Assembly (NCBI GenBank): GCA_963776465.1
Contig: CAVZMV010000002.1
Location: 124,001 to 188,000 of the forward strand
Reading direction: 5' to 3'
DNA: 64,000 nt
From: DASRHK01 sp963776465
GTDB lineage: Bacteria > Pseudomonadota > Gammaproteobacteria > Nevskiales > Nevskiaceae
In this document: one piece after another, positions 18,570 through 27,959 of the stretch
How the letters are laid out: every line of letters begins with the position of its first letter
Numbering within the stretch: position 1 is the first letter of the stretch
Position numbers and translations under genes: made by a program
The notes under the pieces: model-generated
What the model saw: only the letters and a program-made list of their open reading frames with translations
Databases searched by the model: none
Told to the model about the DNA's origin: nothing

Positions 18570-20033
18570 ATGCTCTCCAAGCGCAAACTGCTCGCATTCC
18601 GGCAATGCGCGAAAAGATTGTGGCTTGAAACCCACCGCCCGGAGCTCATGCAGGTCGAGGACACAACGCACAGTAGCCTGGCCCGCGGCAGGGCGGTAGG
18701 CGGTGTCGCTCGACACATATTCGGCCCTGGGGAGCTCCTTCAGCCTGGCGAGACGCTTGATCTCGCGGCACAGCTGGATGCAACTCAGAGCCGGCTGGCT
18801 GCATCGGACACCGCCACCCTTTTCGAGGCAACCTTCGCGGCTGATGGCGTGTTGGTCATGGCCGACGTACTCCGCGTGACACCTGCTGGAGCACAGGCCA
18901 TCGAGGTCAAGGGTTCGTCAGAGGTGAAGGACTACTACATAGAAGATTGCGCGATCCAGGCCCACGTGATGCGGCAGGCCGGAGTAAATCTCACCTCAAT
19001 GTCGGTTGCGCACATAAATACGTCGTTTCGCTACGAGGGTGATGAGAATTACCGCGGACTTCTAAAGGAGGTCGATGTCTCCGCCAACGTCGCTGCCATG
19101 GCCGAAGCCGTTATTTCATGGATTCAGGACGCAAAGGCAACGCTAAATGGGGCGGAGCCTGATGTCGCACCCGGTGATCACTGCAGTGAGCCATATGCTT
19201 GTCCGTTCTTCGATCACTGCAACAAGCCAAGTACCGAATACCCATTGAGCGTATTGCCGCGCTTGAGTAAAAAGCGCGCGAAGGCGTTCGCAAGCCGGGG
19301 GTATGTAGATATTCGCCAACTTCCGCGCGAAGAATTGGCTACCCCGAGCCATCTTAAGATCTGGGACGCGACGTCGAGCGGCAAACCGTTCTTCGATGAG
19401 CAGGCCATCCAGCCCCTGCGGGCGCTCGGATACCCACGTTTCTACCTGGACTTCGAAACAATTAACTTCGCCGTGCCGATTTGGGCTGGGATGCGTCCGT
19501 TTCAACAGGTGCCCTTCCAGTGGTCTATCCACATCGAACGCCAGGAGGGTGCCCTGGAACATGAAGAGTTCTTAAACCTATCGGGCGACAACCCGGCGAG
19601 AGACTGTATTGAACAGCTCCTAACGATCGTTGCCACGGTGGGTCCGGTGATCGTCTACAGCGGATTTGAACGGACCATCTTGAGGAGCATGGCTAATGTG
19701 CTGCCGGATCTTGCCGCCAACATTGAACGGCTTTGCGAACGACTCGTTGACCTGCTGCCAGTTGTGCAGGATGCCTACTACCACCCAGCCATGATGGGTA
19801 GCTGGTCGATCAAAGCGCTGCTGCCGATCGTTGCAGAAGACCTCAACTACGACGAACTCGAAGAGGTCAGGAATGGAGTGGGAGCGCAGACCGCGTACAT
19901 CGAAGCGATCACTGCGGCGACAGCCCCTGAACGCCGTCAGCAACTGCGTCAGCGCATGCTCAGCTACTGCGGCTTGGATTCACTGGCGATGATCCGGGTC
20001 ATGCACTTCTTAGTAGCGGGCCGGCAGTCATGA
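18570..20033 (+). CDS. Cas4-like PD-(D/E)XK nuclease fused to DUF2779 exonuclease-like domain
   Basis: A 487-residue protein. The N-terminal half looks like an iron-sulfur Cas4/RecB-type nuclease: FRQCAKRLW (first Cys), LVMADVLRV with IEVKGSSEVKDYYIEDCAIQAH (metal-binding D and E-x-K), and CSEPYACPFFDHC (remaining cysteines). The C-terminal half is DUF2779, with FYLDFETINFAVP, ERTILRS and YCGLDSLAMIRV as expected for a DEDD-type 3'-5' exonuclease. It would process DNA or RNA ends. Its role is unknown, but the neighbourhood suggests defence. It probably forms one transcription unit with the DUF6998-like gene. Confidence 0.85.
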   Translation: MLSKRKLLAFRQCAKRLWLETHRPELMQVEDTTHSSLARGRAVGGVARHIFGPGELLQPGETLDLAAQLDATQSRLAASDTATLFEATFAADGVLVMADVLRVTPAGAQAIEVKGSSEVKDYYIEDCAIQAHVMRQAGVNLTSMSVAHINTSFRYEGDENYRGLLKEVDVSANVAAMAEAVISWIQDAKATLNGAEPDVAPGDHCSEPYACPFFDHCNKPSTEYPLSVLPRLSKKRAKAFASRGYVDIRQLPREELATPSHLKIWDATSSGKPFFDEQAIQPLRALGYPRFYLDFETINFAVPIWAGMRPFQQVPFQWSIHIERQEGALEHEEFLNLSGDNPARDCIEQLLTIVATVGPVIVYSGFERTILRSMANVLPDLAANIERLCERLVDLLPVVQDAYYHPAMMGSWSIKALLPIVAEDLNYDELEEVRNGVGAQTAYIEAITAATAPERRQQLRQRMLSYCGLDSLAMIRVMHFLVAGRQS

Positions 20034-20057
20034 AAGGCGCGCAGCGCTCCTTAACCA

Positions 20058-21000
20058 ATGCGGCAAAAGCAGTCACCTGCCCTCAGCAGGGTCGCTGAGC
20101 AGTTCGTCGCGCATTGTCGCTACTCCAGGTCTCTCTCCGAAAATACAGCTCGCGCCTATAAGCAGGACCTGCGCGATCTCCTACGCTGCCTCGGATCCCG
20201 ACGACAAGCCGACTCAATAACGCGCCCAGAGCTCGAGGATTACGTTCAGTCCCTTCAGGGCGTCCGACGGCTAAGTCCGGCGACCGCCCGAAGACGGTAT
20301 CGGACCCTTCTGCTTTTCTTTGCCTGGGCACGCTCGAACCGGCTGATCCGCCGAAACCCCGTCGCCGACTATCGGTTGAGAGTGCGTGTGCCACGTACGC
20401 TGCCAAGGACGATCACTCGCTCAGAGTTGTCGGAGCTGTTACACGTTAGCGGCCGCCACCTGCGCATGGGCACAACGACCGAACGGCGTGATGCCCTAAA
20501 TATTTACTGCGGCATTCTGATCATGGCATCTACCGGCGTTCGCATCTCAGAACTCTGCTCAATCACACTGGCAGACATCGGACTGGAAACGAAGCGGATC
20601 CGAATTCACGGGAAAGGCAACCGGGAGCGGGTCGTCTATCTGGTCGGTACCTACCGTCGCCCAGGCAGCCGCTAAGGTGGTGGAAGCAAGGCGAGGTGTG
20701 GCAGCGAGCGACCCCCTTCTCATCCAAAGCGACGGCACACCTCTGACGGCATCGATCTTCCGCAGGGAGTTGCACAGACTAGTCGCGGCAAGCCGCATCG
20801 GTCGCCGCGTGACGCCACACATGCTGCGGCATACGGCCGCGACGCTTCTGATCGAGCAAGGCGTCGACATCAGATTCGTTCAGCGGCTGCTGGGCCACCA
20901 AAGCATATCGACAACCGAACTCTATACGCACGTCACCGACACCAGCTTGCGAGCGGTGCTGGACCGCGCAGATGTGCTTTCGACCCTGCCTCGCTCCTGA
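20058..21000 (+). pseudogene. Tyrosine recombinase (XerC/D-like), frameshifted
   Basis: Phage integrase family. The SAM-like core-binding domain covers residues 1-95 (SENTARAYKQDLRDLLRCL) and the catalytic domain follows with TGVRISELCSI (first Arg), HMLRHTAATLL (His-x-x-Arg), LLGHQSISTTELYTHV (second His and nucleophile Tyr). The frame breaks at about 20652. Omitting one T gives VGTTVAQAAAKVVEARRG and a full-length protein of about 313 residues. All catalytic residues survive. The stop codon overlaps a copy of the GATAAC palindrome family (20999-21021). It is distinct from the serine recombinase and may mobilise the nuclease cargo. Confidence 0.85.
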
Positions 21001-21021
21001 TAACTACGGGATATTCGTGAC
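20999..21021. repeat. GATAAC palindrome family, copy 1
   Basis: GATAACTACGGGATATTCG followed by TGAC, beginning in the stop codon of the tyrosine recombinase. The last 13 bases nearly match the copy at 30723-30745. Confidence 0.5.
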
Positions 21022-21143
21022 CGGGGCTATTTTGCAGTCGTGAGACTCCCAACACTACTTGGTAAGAGGTGCAGCCGCCGCCGCAAAGAGTCGTACTTCC
21101 AAGAACAGGATGCCCATACCTGCAGGCCGCGCGATAATAGTGC

Positions 21144-21908
21144 ATGCCGAAGAGTAAACGTCCCGCGCGCCCGACGGGCACGATCACTGGCCGTCGCGTT
21201 TCGCAAACCAGCGACGGCTTGCCGATCGTTATGCCTCTCGAGATCTTCAAGTTTCCGTCCATCAAGGAGGATGCCGAACTTGTGGCGGTCAACGGGCTGC
21301 TTTCGCAGCTACAGTACGTGCCCTACCAGTTCACACTGCTGGGGCGGCACCCCCATGAGAACGGTCCCGACTTCGACGTCACGTGGAACGACAAACCCGC
21401 CTTCGTTGAAGTCACGGAGCTAGCCCCTTTGACAGGCCCTTACCGCGGCGCGCGCCGGGTCTTCACAGTAGGAGAGATGACCGAGATACTCGAGAACTTG
21501 ATACGAAAGAAACACTCCATTTACGCTGCCCGTGGTTATCGTCCCGTCTTCCTGCTGATCTACGTTACGGACGACGCTTTCTATGTTGCCGAAGAGGTTC
21601 TCCTGACTTTGGCGCACTGCCTCCAGCTCGGCTCGCCACTGACGTTCGAGGCGGTGTTCTTCGTTTCGTTTTGGTCTGATGGCAGAGCCCACCTCAGAAT
21701 GCCATTTCCGGATCCTCGAAACCTGGCGATGTTGAACATTGCACGCTTGCGAGATCAACAGGTAATCAATCCGGACCTGACGGACTCTCGAATTGTCAGT
21801 GCGGACCCGTCAGGTCGTACCGTCACCATAAGGCAGTATCTGCCGAAGGGCTGCGATCCCTCCAAATTAGTCGAATCGATCAAAGCGCAGTTACAAGCAA
21901 AGAGGTAA
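21144..21908 (+). CDS. Hypothetical protein (254 aa), PD-(D/E)XK-like
   Basis: A 254-residue protein of no recognised family. The segment HENGPDFDVTWNDKPAFVEVTEL (about residues 71-93) fits the restriction-endonuclease-like pattern E, then P-D-F, a short hairpin, then V-E-V-T, where a lysine is usual and a threonine is seen. The rest alternates strands and helices with a conserved-looking FLLIYVTDDAFY core. Activity would need checking because the usual lysine is missing. It is unpaired, between the tyrosine recombinase and a converging HTH gene, and is followed by a CGATAAC palindrome (21948-21966). Confidence 0.7.
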   Translation: MPKSKRPARPTGTITGRRVSQTSDGLPIVMPLEIFKFPSIKEDAELVAVNGLLSQLQYVPYQFTLLGRHPHENGPDFDVTWNDKPAFVEVTELAPLTGPYRGARRVFTVGEMTEILENLIRKKHSIYAARGYRPVFLLIYVTDDAFYVAEEVLLTLAHCLQLGSPLTFEAVFFVSFWSDGRAHLRMPFPDPRNLAMLNIARLRDQQVINPDLTDSRIVSADPSGRTVTIRQYLPKGCDPSKLVESIKAQLQAKR

Positions 21909-21947
21909 CGCCGAGTCCCGACCGAGCTACTGAAACGTCGTCGCCGA

Positions 21948-21966
21948 CGATAACCACGCGTTATCG
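21948..21966. repeat. GATAAC palindrome family, copy 2 (perfect)
   Basis: CGATAAC-CACGC-GTTATCG, a perfect 7-bp inverted repeat, 39 nt past the stop of the rightward 254-residue gene and just past the stop of the convergent HTH gene. Confidence 0.6.
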
Positions 21967-21968
21967 CC

Positions 21969-22469
21969 TTACTTCGATGCAGGCTTGGCGACGCGCTTCT
22001 TGGCCTCGCGGGTACTTCTAGCGCTGCCGCCTTCCTTCGGTGCGCCGAGTGCTTGCAGACGCGCCCTAGCCTCTCGCTTGCCAATACTGCGCAATGCGGC
22101 AATCGCACCCTGAACATTGGACCGAGGCCTAGTCTTCTTATGCTCCCAGTTGTATACGGAGAGAGCACTTACACTAAGTAGCGTCCCAAGCTCGGACGCG
22201 CTCAATCCGAGCCGTTTGCGCATCGACACCAGTCCCTTTGCAACGAATCGGCCTGTCGTGCCCTGGCCCGCATTGACCACCGGCGGTTTAAAGGTAGAGC
22301 GACGGAGCGCCTTTACGTCCCGTTCCAGCGCTGCGACCTGCTTGCGGAGAGCAGCGATGGTCCGCCGTTGAGTGGCTGACTTTGATCGAACTGGTGCTAG
22401 TTGTCGGCGCACTGCTCGATTGGAAAGCCGCGTGATCTCATCCTTTAGAAGCGCAGCAATATTGGGCAT
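21969..22469 (-). CDS. Coiled-coil protein with C-terminal XRE-type helix-turn-helix
   Basis: A 166-residue protein. Residues 30-58 form a heptad-rich basic coiled coil (RRTIAALRKQVAALERDVKAL). Residues 78-115 form a helix-turn-helix (MRKRLGLSASELGTLLSVS, then VYNWEHKKTRPR), and the tail is lysine- and alanine-rich. This layout is known from small regulators on mobile islands. It likely binds DNA as a dimer. No paired toxin is evident. Confidence 0.8.
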   Translation of the reverse strand: MPNIAALLKDEITRLSNRAVRRQLAPVRSKSATQRRTIAALRKQVAALERDVKALRRSTFKPPVVNAGQGTTGRFVAKGLVSMRKRLGLSASELGTLLSVSALSVYNWEHKKTRPRSNVQGAIAALRSIGKREARARLQALGAPKEGGSARSTREAKKRVAKPASK

Positions 22470-22753
22470 GAAGGCTCGATTGACGTTACCGGGGGAGAGA
22501 AAGTATGCCCGAGCGCCATGTTTTGCTCGTTATCGCCAGACCTGCGAATCGGGCCAGAGACAACTCGTGATTGTGAATGCCCGGAGCGTTGTTAGCCAGC
22601 AGCGAACTCCGGCTCCTTGCTCTGACGTCGGCAACCACCCCGTAGCAGGCTAGGCTGAGCGTTGCACTGACTCCTTCTGGACGGATTGCAGGCAATGGCC
22701 TGATCGGTGTTACGGTGCGATATGCATGCACTTACGACCGACGCTGCCTTGCC

Positions 22754-23302
22754 ATGAACATCTATCCAGTTACAGAAATGTCCGAGTGTGCTCCGCTAAT
22801 GCGGTTCTCGCCCTATACCCATTTCCACGTTCTGACAATTGTGAACATGGGTCGAGAGGTCCGCGTGGAACTAGACGCTTGCATCGATGGCGACACTGTC
22901 AAGATGGATGGCTTCAGCCGAAGCTATAGTTTTTTTTGGCTTTGGGTTCTAGGGGCATTCGAAATCCTGCGCACCTTGTTGAAGAAGCGTGCGTGCTTTT
23001 CAGACGATTTTGCTCAGCGTGTCCGCACTCTGAAAGGTCAGGTTGTAAGGCTGCGCGTACCGTTTGCGAAGTTGGAGCTGTCAGGCAATCCAGCTCCGAT
23101 CGGACCCGAAGCGTCTGTGTCGGAGGTCGACAGTGCAAACAAGGACATCAGGTTTCATATCGAGGGCCAGGGGTTCTCCGCTCGCGAATTAATAGCGTCT
23201 TTTGAAGCGTTGGCTGAAGCGGTGAAATCCACCGACGTGCGCAAAAGCATCTATGGCCACGATTACTTTCCTGGCGAACACTTACCAAGCAGATCGGGCT
23301 GA
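22754..23302 (+). CDS. Hypothetical protein (182 aa)
   Basis: Starts at ATG 22754 (MNIYPVTEMSECAPLMRF); an in-frame GTG lies at 22715. No recognised domain. Residues 45-75 include a hydrophobic, aromatic segment (SYSFFWLWVLGAFEILRTLL) that could be a single membrane-associated helix. The rest is mixed, ending in a charged helix. It converges on the small gene behind the STAND ATPase gene. Whether it belongs with that system or is a separate cargo gene cannot be decided from sequence. Confidence 0.55.
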   Translation: MNIYPVTEMSECAPLMRFSPYTHFHVLTIVNMGREVRVELDACIDGDTVKMDGFSRSYSFFWLWVLGAFEILRTLLKKRACFSDDFAQRVRTLKGQVVRLRVPFAKLELSGNPAPIGPEASVSEVDSANKDIRFHIEGQGFSARELIASFEALAEAVKSTDVRKSIYGHDYFPGEHLPSRSG

Positions 23303-23306
23303 CTTT

Positions 23307-23504
23307 CTACGGGTGATCGTTTCGTGAAACCGAGCCGCGCGGATTCCACGAACTACCGTCGGCCATTTGGGTGCGCCCGCGGATCTTCGTGACGGACAGG
23401 ACGCCTTCCTGACTCAGCACGAAGAGTGTCTGCTCGGCCGCACTTCTTGGCGGACGCGATCTTTGATGATCCGGCCAAACAACTTCGCCGATTGAGTACA
23501 TCAC
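23307..23504 (-). CDS. Small protein coupled to the STAND ATPase gene
   Basis: A 65-residue frame whose GTG overlaps the stop of the 1354-residue gene (GTGA); an ATG lies one codon inside. It begins MMYSIGEVVWPD and contains FVLSQEGVLSVTKIRG, giving a beta-rich appearance of the SH3/KOW-like kind, but no family is recognised. The tight coupling argues for a real gene and a functional link with the ATPase, although the extreme C-terminus is low complexity. Confidence 0.45.
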   Translation of the reverse strand: MMYSIGEVVWPDHQRSRPPRSAAEQTLFVLSQEGVLSVTKIRGRTQMADGSSWNPRGSVSRNDHP

Positions 23505-26500
23505 TCCGCTGATTCAACAGGCTTCTCAACCTCGCCCTGCGCCGCGCGCACGAATATCATCGCCATATAGGTTGGCAGCGTGAGGCCGACGGCGAAACTG
23601 GCAGCTAAGAGTACCTTTGCCAGCTTCTGCTGGGGCGCGTCCTCGGAGGCACATGCTTCTCGCAGTGCGGGCTGTGAGATTCGAGGACTTACTAACTCGA
23701 ATGCATTCTCCGCGCGCTGCAACCAATAGGTGGCAATCTCGCCGGAAAGAACGCGGCCCGCCTCAGCGCGCAGATCCCGTTTTAGGAGCACGTAAACCAT
23801 GTAGACGTGCGCTCGAAGCACGGCTTGTGTACTTGCGTCCGGATCCTTAGCGACACTCAATTCCAGGAACACGATATCGATCCAAGAAAGCGGCTTGCGA
23901 TCTTGGGCAATGCGATCGGCCAAGGGCTTAGCCATCATGACTCGCACGCGTTCAATCCACTCGCGAGCTTCGTTGGAGAACTGTGGGTCGACAAACGTCT
24001 TGACCCACTTGTCAACGACCTCAGAGGGTTGATGAACCTCACTGAGCATGACTAGGCTCGAGGCCACGAGCGTTTGAAAGAGCGGCAGATCCCAGCTCGC
24101 AGTCCGATCCTCGCTTGGTACGCTTCGGTGCCAAGCGTCTGCCGCAAGCTCTTTGGTTCGCCGCGCGACTCTCACGAAGGCAAGGGCACGAACCGGGACA
24201 TCAACCCACCTATCAGATCTAGTTGTAACGTCCAGCTCGGCATTAGCCGCCATACATCGAAACAGAGTCAGATCGGTCGAGCGCAGTCGTTCCAACGCTT
24301 GGGTAACTGATGGGGACATCTGCGAGCTCCGCACGCAGAACCGGCAAAGGTTCAACTCGGATCCTTCGAACGGCGTCGCTCGAAGCTTAAGCATCTCGGT
24401 CTGAACGTCGACGTCGCTGCAACATGCAGGGGGGACTACATCGTTGTATGCCCCTGTTGGCCGAAAACCTTCCGCTCTTTGGGCCAACACCAACAGTACG
24501 TGCCCCGCGATCTTGTGCACTCGAAAGCTTGCCGGCTGACCCGGGGTGTTGGGGATCTGTTTCAGCTCTCGCAGCCCCTGCCACAGCAGATCGATACCAG
24601 TCTCCAATTGAGACGCTTGAATGGCTTCATACCCCGCATCGATCAGCAGCCCGGTACGCAACGAACGATCTTGCTGCCGCGTTTGGCTCGCCGCTCCAGC
24701 GAGCAGCTTTGAAGCAACGTCGTGGTCGCCTGCTTTTATGGAAGAGATCGCTGCCTTTCGGCGACCTGTAATGGGAGCGAGCGGATCCATCTCGCTGGTA
24801 GGCCACTTTTCGACGGCAGAAAGCCTCAGCTTCTTGGCTGATTCGTAGTCACCAGTCCAGTCATACGTATCGGCTAGGGCATCAACGAGATGCGGATGGC
24901 CATCCAGCTTCTCGATGAATTGTTCGGCACGCTGGCGTGCCTGAAGGTGCTCCTTGAGGTTTTCGTTTCTTGTTCGCACGATGACAGTTGCCAAAGCGAC
25001 TTCTAAGCCGTATGCGCCCATGTGGCTGGCCAGCCGCAAGCTCTCCTCAAGATTAGCTACTAGCGAAGCCCAGTCTGGCTGCCCTGACTTCCATTCGGTC
25101 AGCCAGACATGATTGACGAAGTGTTGTGTCGCTGAAACGTCGTCCAAGAACCGACCCAAGACCTTTGCCCGCCTGGAGACGTCGACGCCAGCAACTGCCT
25201 TCAGCAAGGCAAGGAATTCTCCGCCGTTAGAAATCCGCGGCTGCATCGCAAGTGCCAAAAGCCAGACTGAACTGAAGGCTTGATCAATGCCTGCGGACTC
25301 TTTAGGGGGTCGATTGAAACGCTTCGCGATCGCTGCCGTATCGGGAGCCAGCGTGACAATTTCTACGACGAAGGTGACTATTTGCTCGGGCGTGAGCGGC
25401 ACGTCGGCCATCATGAGCAACTTGCCCAGTGCCATTAGCCTGGAGATCCTGTCTTCGTCGCTTGGGTGGGACGAAAGCCTGCTCTCTCCGTCTAGTCTGG
25501 CGACTGCGGCTGCCGCTTCTTTGGGACCTCGATCGGCGGCTATGAGCAACTGCGCCAAGCGAACCATGACACGACCAGACCGCTTGCTCACGATGGAACT
25601 AGGGTCGACGTGCACAAACCAACCAAGCCAACCCGACACGCCTTTCGGGACACTCCCAGACATGACCAGTCCCGCACTCATTCGGAACAAGCTCTTCTCG
25701 TCCTTGCCAACGATTGCGTGAAGCAAGATCGCTGACGCTTCGTCCGGTGCGATCTTCTTGCTGAAAAGGGCACGAGCACACGCCACGTGCATCTGCGCTG
25801 CCCATTCGCTCCCGTGCGCCTCGCCGCCAGCGTTCTGAACTAGAGGAGAGACTCGATACTGATCGTCACCAACCCTCTCGATCCACGGGCCTACTAGTCG
25901 TGCGAACACATTCCCGCATTCATTGATCGCCGGTGTCTGTTTCGCGAGAGCGAATACAACCGCTTTGCGGAAGCGCGACGTTGTAAGACTCAGGCGGTAG
26001 AGCAGTTCTCGATCACCTTGAGGAAGCTCCATTACGATATTTTGCCATTCCTGTTTTGTGTCCCGAACCTCCTTCGGCTCTTTCAATACATCCTCAGCTT
26101 CAAGATCGGGGAACCCGCGTTGCTTGAGACCGGCAACACGTGCATAGACAAGTTGCGGGTGTCCCCCCGTGTGCGCGTAGATCACCTTGGTCCACGCTTC
26201 GCGACGCTTTTCATCTCCTAGGCCGTTTAGCAACAGGAGCTCGTCGACCTCCGCAGAATCCAAGCGCGGCGCCTCAACTAGACACGTATTGTCTAGCGAC
26301 AACATATTAAGCAGCCCTTGAGGGAGGCCTCCGCTGCCACTCGCCAGCAAGAGCCCACCACGTGGCACAACGGTGGAGTAGATAAGCTGGAGAGCGGCTT
26401 GCAATGGCCGGGAGTCACCCGTGAACGTTAAATCGTCCAGCACGACGCACGTCGCGGGCTCCTCTTTGAGGATTTCGTCCAGTGCCAGTCTCAACAAAGC

Positions 26501-27565
26501 CGCTACCGGCCCCTTGAATCCTCGAAGGTCCAGCCAGAAGATCGATGAAGAGCGTGACACAGCGAGTTGGATGAGCGTCGACTTGCCCAACCCACTCGAA
26601 CCATTCACATATGCGAATCCGCGCGTCGCCGCGATCTGTTGAATACGTTGCGAAGCTGCTCGGCGCGGTAGAAACGTGCTCGGTGTGCCCACCTGTCGTC
26701 GGCGTAGTGCCTGCAGAACTGTGGTTGCGGGCAGATCAGGCGACGGGTAATTTGTGGGAAGCGTGGCTCCGGCCCGCACCAGCTCAGACATGCGCTTGGG
26801 CACAACCACTGCGACTTCTTCCTGGAAGATCTCAAGAAGGTCGGATCGGCGAAGGCGTCGATCGCTTTTGTCGGTTGCCTTGGCGAGGGCAGTTTCGAGG
26901 AGTCGACCTCTGACCTTCTTCGCGTCGCCGGGGAAAACACCCCATCGCTCGCCCAGCAAGACTAATTGCCGGTCGATGATCGTCTTGACGTCCTCGGTCG
27001 ATTCCGCGTCGAGATCCCAGTGGATCTTGCACAGAAGATCCGTCAAGACGACTTGGGGCTGGCTTTGATTAAGCCACGACTTCAGGTCCGTATCGATACT
27101 CGGCAGTAACGTGAGGAAAGCCCGAATCTGAACGGTCGCCTCGAGGTCAGTCTCCGGCTGTAGCCTGCGCTGCGCGGCCCGCCAGACTTGGAGCCCGTGC
27201 AGAGCTCCGAAGGGCCGCTCCTTCTCGAAAGTCGATCCTGAGGTGCTCAGAAAGCGTACGGACAGGTCAATACTGGGATTCTTCGCCCGCGCCCTCCAGA
27301 AGTTGTTGATGGCGTCGACCACATCGCCGGAGCGTAAGGTGATACCGCCTGACCCAGCAGTATTCTTGACCTGCACCGAGGTCGCGATACCCGGACGCAG
27401 CAGGTCGATATCTTCGTTTCCCTCAAGCTCTAGTTCGGCAGCGTCCTTTAGGAGTAGCCACTCCAGGACGGTGCGCCATATCTGATACGCGTAACCATCC
27501 AGTGACGCAACCGCCTGACGGGCTGGGTCTGAGGGGACTACAGGAGGAAGAATCCCTGACGGCAT
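23501..27565 (-). CDS. DUF4297/Cap4-type nuclease fused to STAND-like ATPase (Avs-like)
   Basis: A 1354-residue protein. Residues 21-70 show the dsDNA-nuclease DUF4297 pattern: GYAYQIWRTVLEWLL, then NEDIDLL and SVQVKNT, supplying the D and Q-x-K catalytic elements used by Cap4-type effectors. A P-loop NTPase follows (GSSGLGKSTL, about residues 320-329; CVVLDDL, about 373). About 800 helical residues fill the C-terminus, resembling a TPR-like sensor. This nuclease-STAND-sensor layout is that of Avs antiphage NTPases, which cut DNA after binding a phage protein. The family match is by architecture, and the sensor region is not recognisable as a known Avs clade. A small coupled gene follows. Confidence 0.8.
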   Translation of the reverse strand: MPSGILPPVVPSDPARQAVASLDGYAYQIWRTVLEWLLLKDAAELELEGNEDIDLLRPGIATSVQVKNTAGSGGITLRSGDVVDAINNFWRARAKNPSIDLSVRFLSTSGSTFEKERPFGALHGLQVWRAAQRRLQPETDLEATVQIRAFLTLLPSIDTDLKSWLNQSQPQVVLTDLLCKIHWDLDAESTEDVKTIIDRQLVLLGERWGVFPGDAKKVRGRLLETALAKATDKSDRRLRRSDLLEIFQEEVAVVVPKRMSELVRAGATLPTNYPSPDLPATTVLQALRRRQVGTPSTFLPRRAASQRIQQIAATRGFAYVNGSSGLGKSTLIQLAVSRSSSIFWLDLRGFKGPVAALLRLALDEILKEEPATCVVLDDLTFTGDSRPLQAALQLIYSTVVPRGGLLLASGSGGLPQGLLNMLSLDNTCLVEAPRLDSAEVDELLLLNGLGDEKRREAWTKVIYAHTGGHPQLVYARVAGLKQRGFPDLEAEDVLKEPKEVRDTKQEWQNIVMELPQGDRELLYRLSLTTSRFRKAVVFALAKQTPAINECGNVFARLVGPWIERVGDDQYRVSPLVQNAGGEAHGSEWAAQMHVACARALFSKKIAPDEASAILLHAIVGKDEKSLFRMSAGLVMSGSVPKGVSGWLGWFVHVDPSSIVSKRSGRVMVRLAQLLIAADRGPKEAAAAVARLDGESRLSSHPSDEDRISRLMALGKLLMMADVPLTPEQIVTFVVEIVTLAPDTAAIAKRFNRPPKESAGIDQAFSSVWLLALAMQPRISNGGEFLALLKAVAGVDVSRRAKVLGRFLDDVSATQHFVNHVWLTEWKSGQPDWASLVANLEESLRLASHMGAYGLEVALATVIVRTRNENLKEHLQARQRAEQFIEKLDGHPHLVDALADTYDWTGDYESAKKLRLSAVEKWPTSEMDPLAPITGRRKAAISSIKAGDHDVASKLLAGAASQTRQQDRSLRTGLLIDAGYEAIQASQLETGIDLLWQGLRELKQIPNTPGQPASFRVHKIAGHVLLVLAQRAEGFRPTGAYNDVVPPACCSDVDVQTEMLKLRATPFEGSELNLCRFCVRSSQMSPSVTQALERLRSTDLTLFRCMAANAELDVTTRSDRWVDVPVRALAFVRVARRTKELAADAWHRSVPSEDRTASWDLPLFQTLVASSLVMLSEVHQPSEVVDKWVKTFVDPQFSNEAREWIERVRVMMAKPLADRIAQDRKPLSWIDIVFLELSVAKDPDASTQAVLRAHVYMVYVLLKRDLRAEAGRVLSGEIATYWLQRAENAFELVSPRISQPALREACASEDAPQQKLAKVLLAASFAVGLTLPTYMAMIFVRAAQGEVEKPVESAE

Positions 27566-27959
27566 GGGCCGAAGTGTACAGAGTAGAGTGGAATTCCCAA
27601 GCGGTTGCGTGTGAAGCGTCGACTAAGGTTCAATCAAGCTCGGGCGTCGAGCAGCACGTCCGTTTGGACCGATGACCGCTTCTGATCGCTTAGCCGACGC
27701 GCAAAGGTTCGTGTCAGACGTCCGCTTCGGAAACAAAGCTGACTACCCACGCTCTGCCCGGGGCGCCTACTTAATCCGCCCCCTCGGCTGATAACTGGTA
27801 ACTATGCCGGGTGACGCCGGCTTTTTTGGACCAGAAATGAAGTTCTGTTTCGTACCGCTTGGCCAGCTGCCAGCCCGTTCTTGACGCTCGAACGGCTACC
27901 GCGCTCGAACCGACATTTACTCACTCGATGAACGAGCGGCGAAGTCACATTGATGTTAC
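27566..27959. other. Intergenic region with a terminator-like hairpin
   Basis: No convincing gene. GCCGG-GTGACG-CCGGC followed by six Ts (about 27812-27833) is an intrinsic terminator on the plus strand, though no plus-strand gene precedes it. This suggests a lost gene or a bidirectional role. At about 27718-27740 there is a degenerate GTCCGCTT...AAGCTGAC palindrome related to the 3'-end motif of the 37-47 kb array. The ATPase promoter should lie near 27566-27620. Confidence 0.4.
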
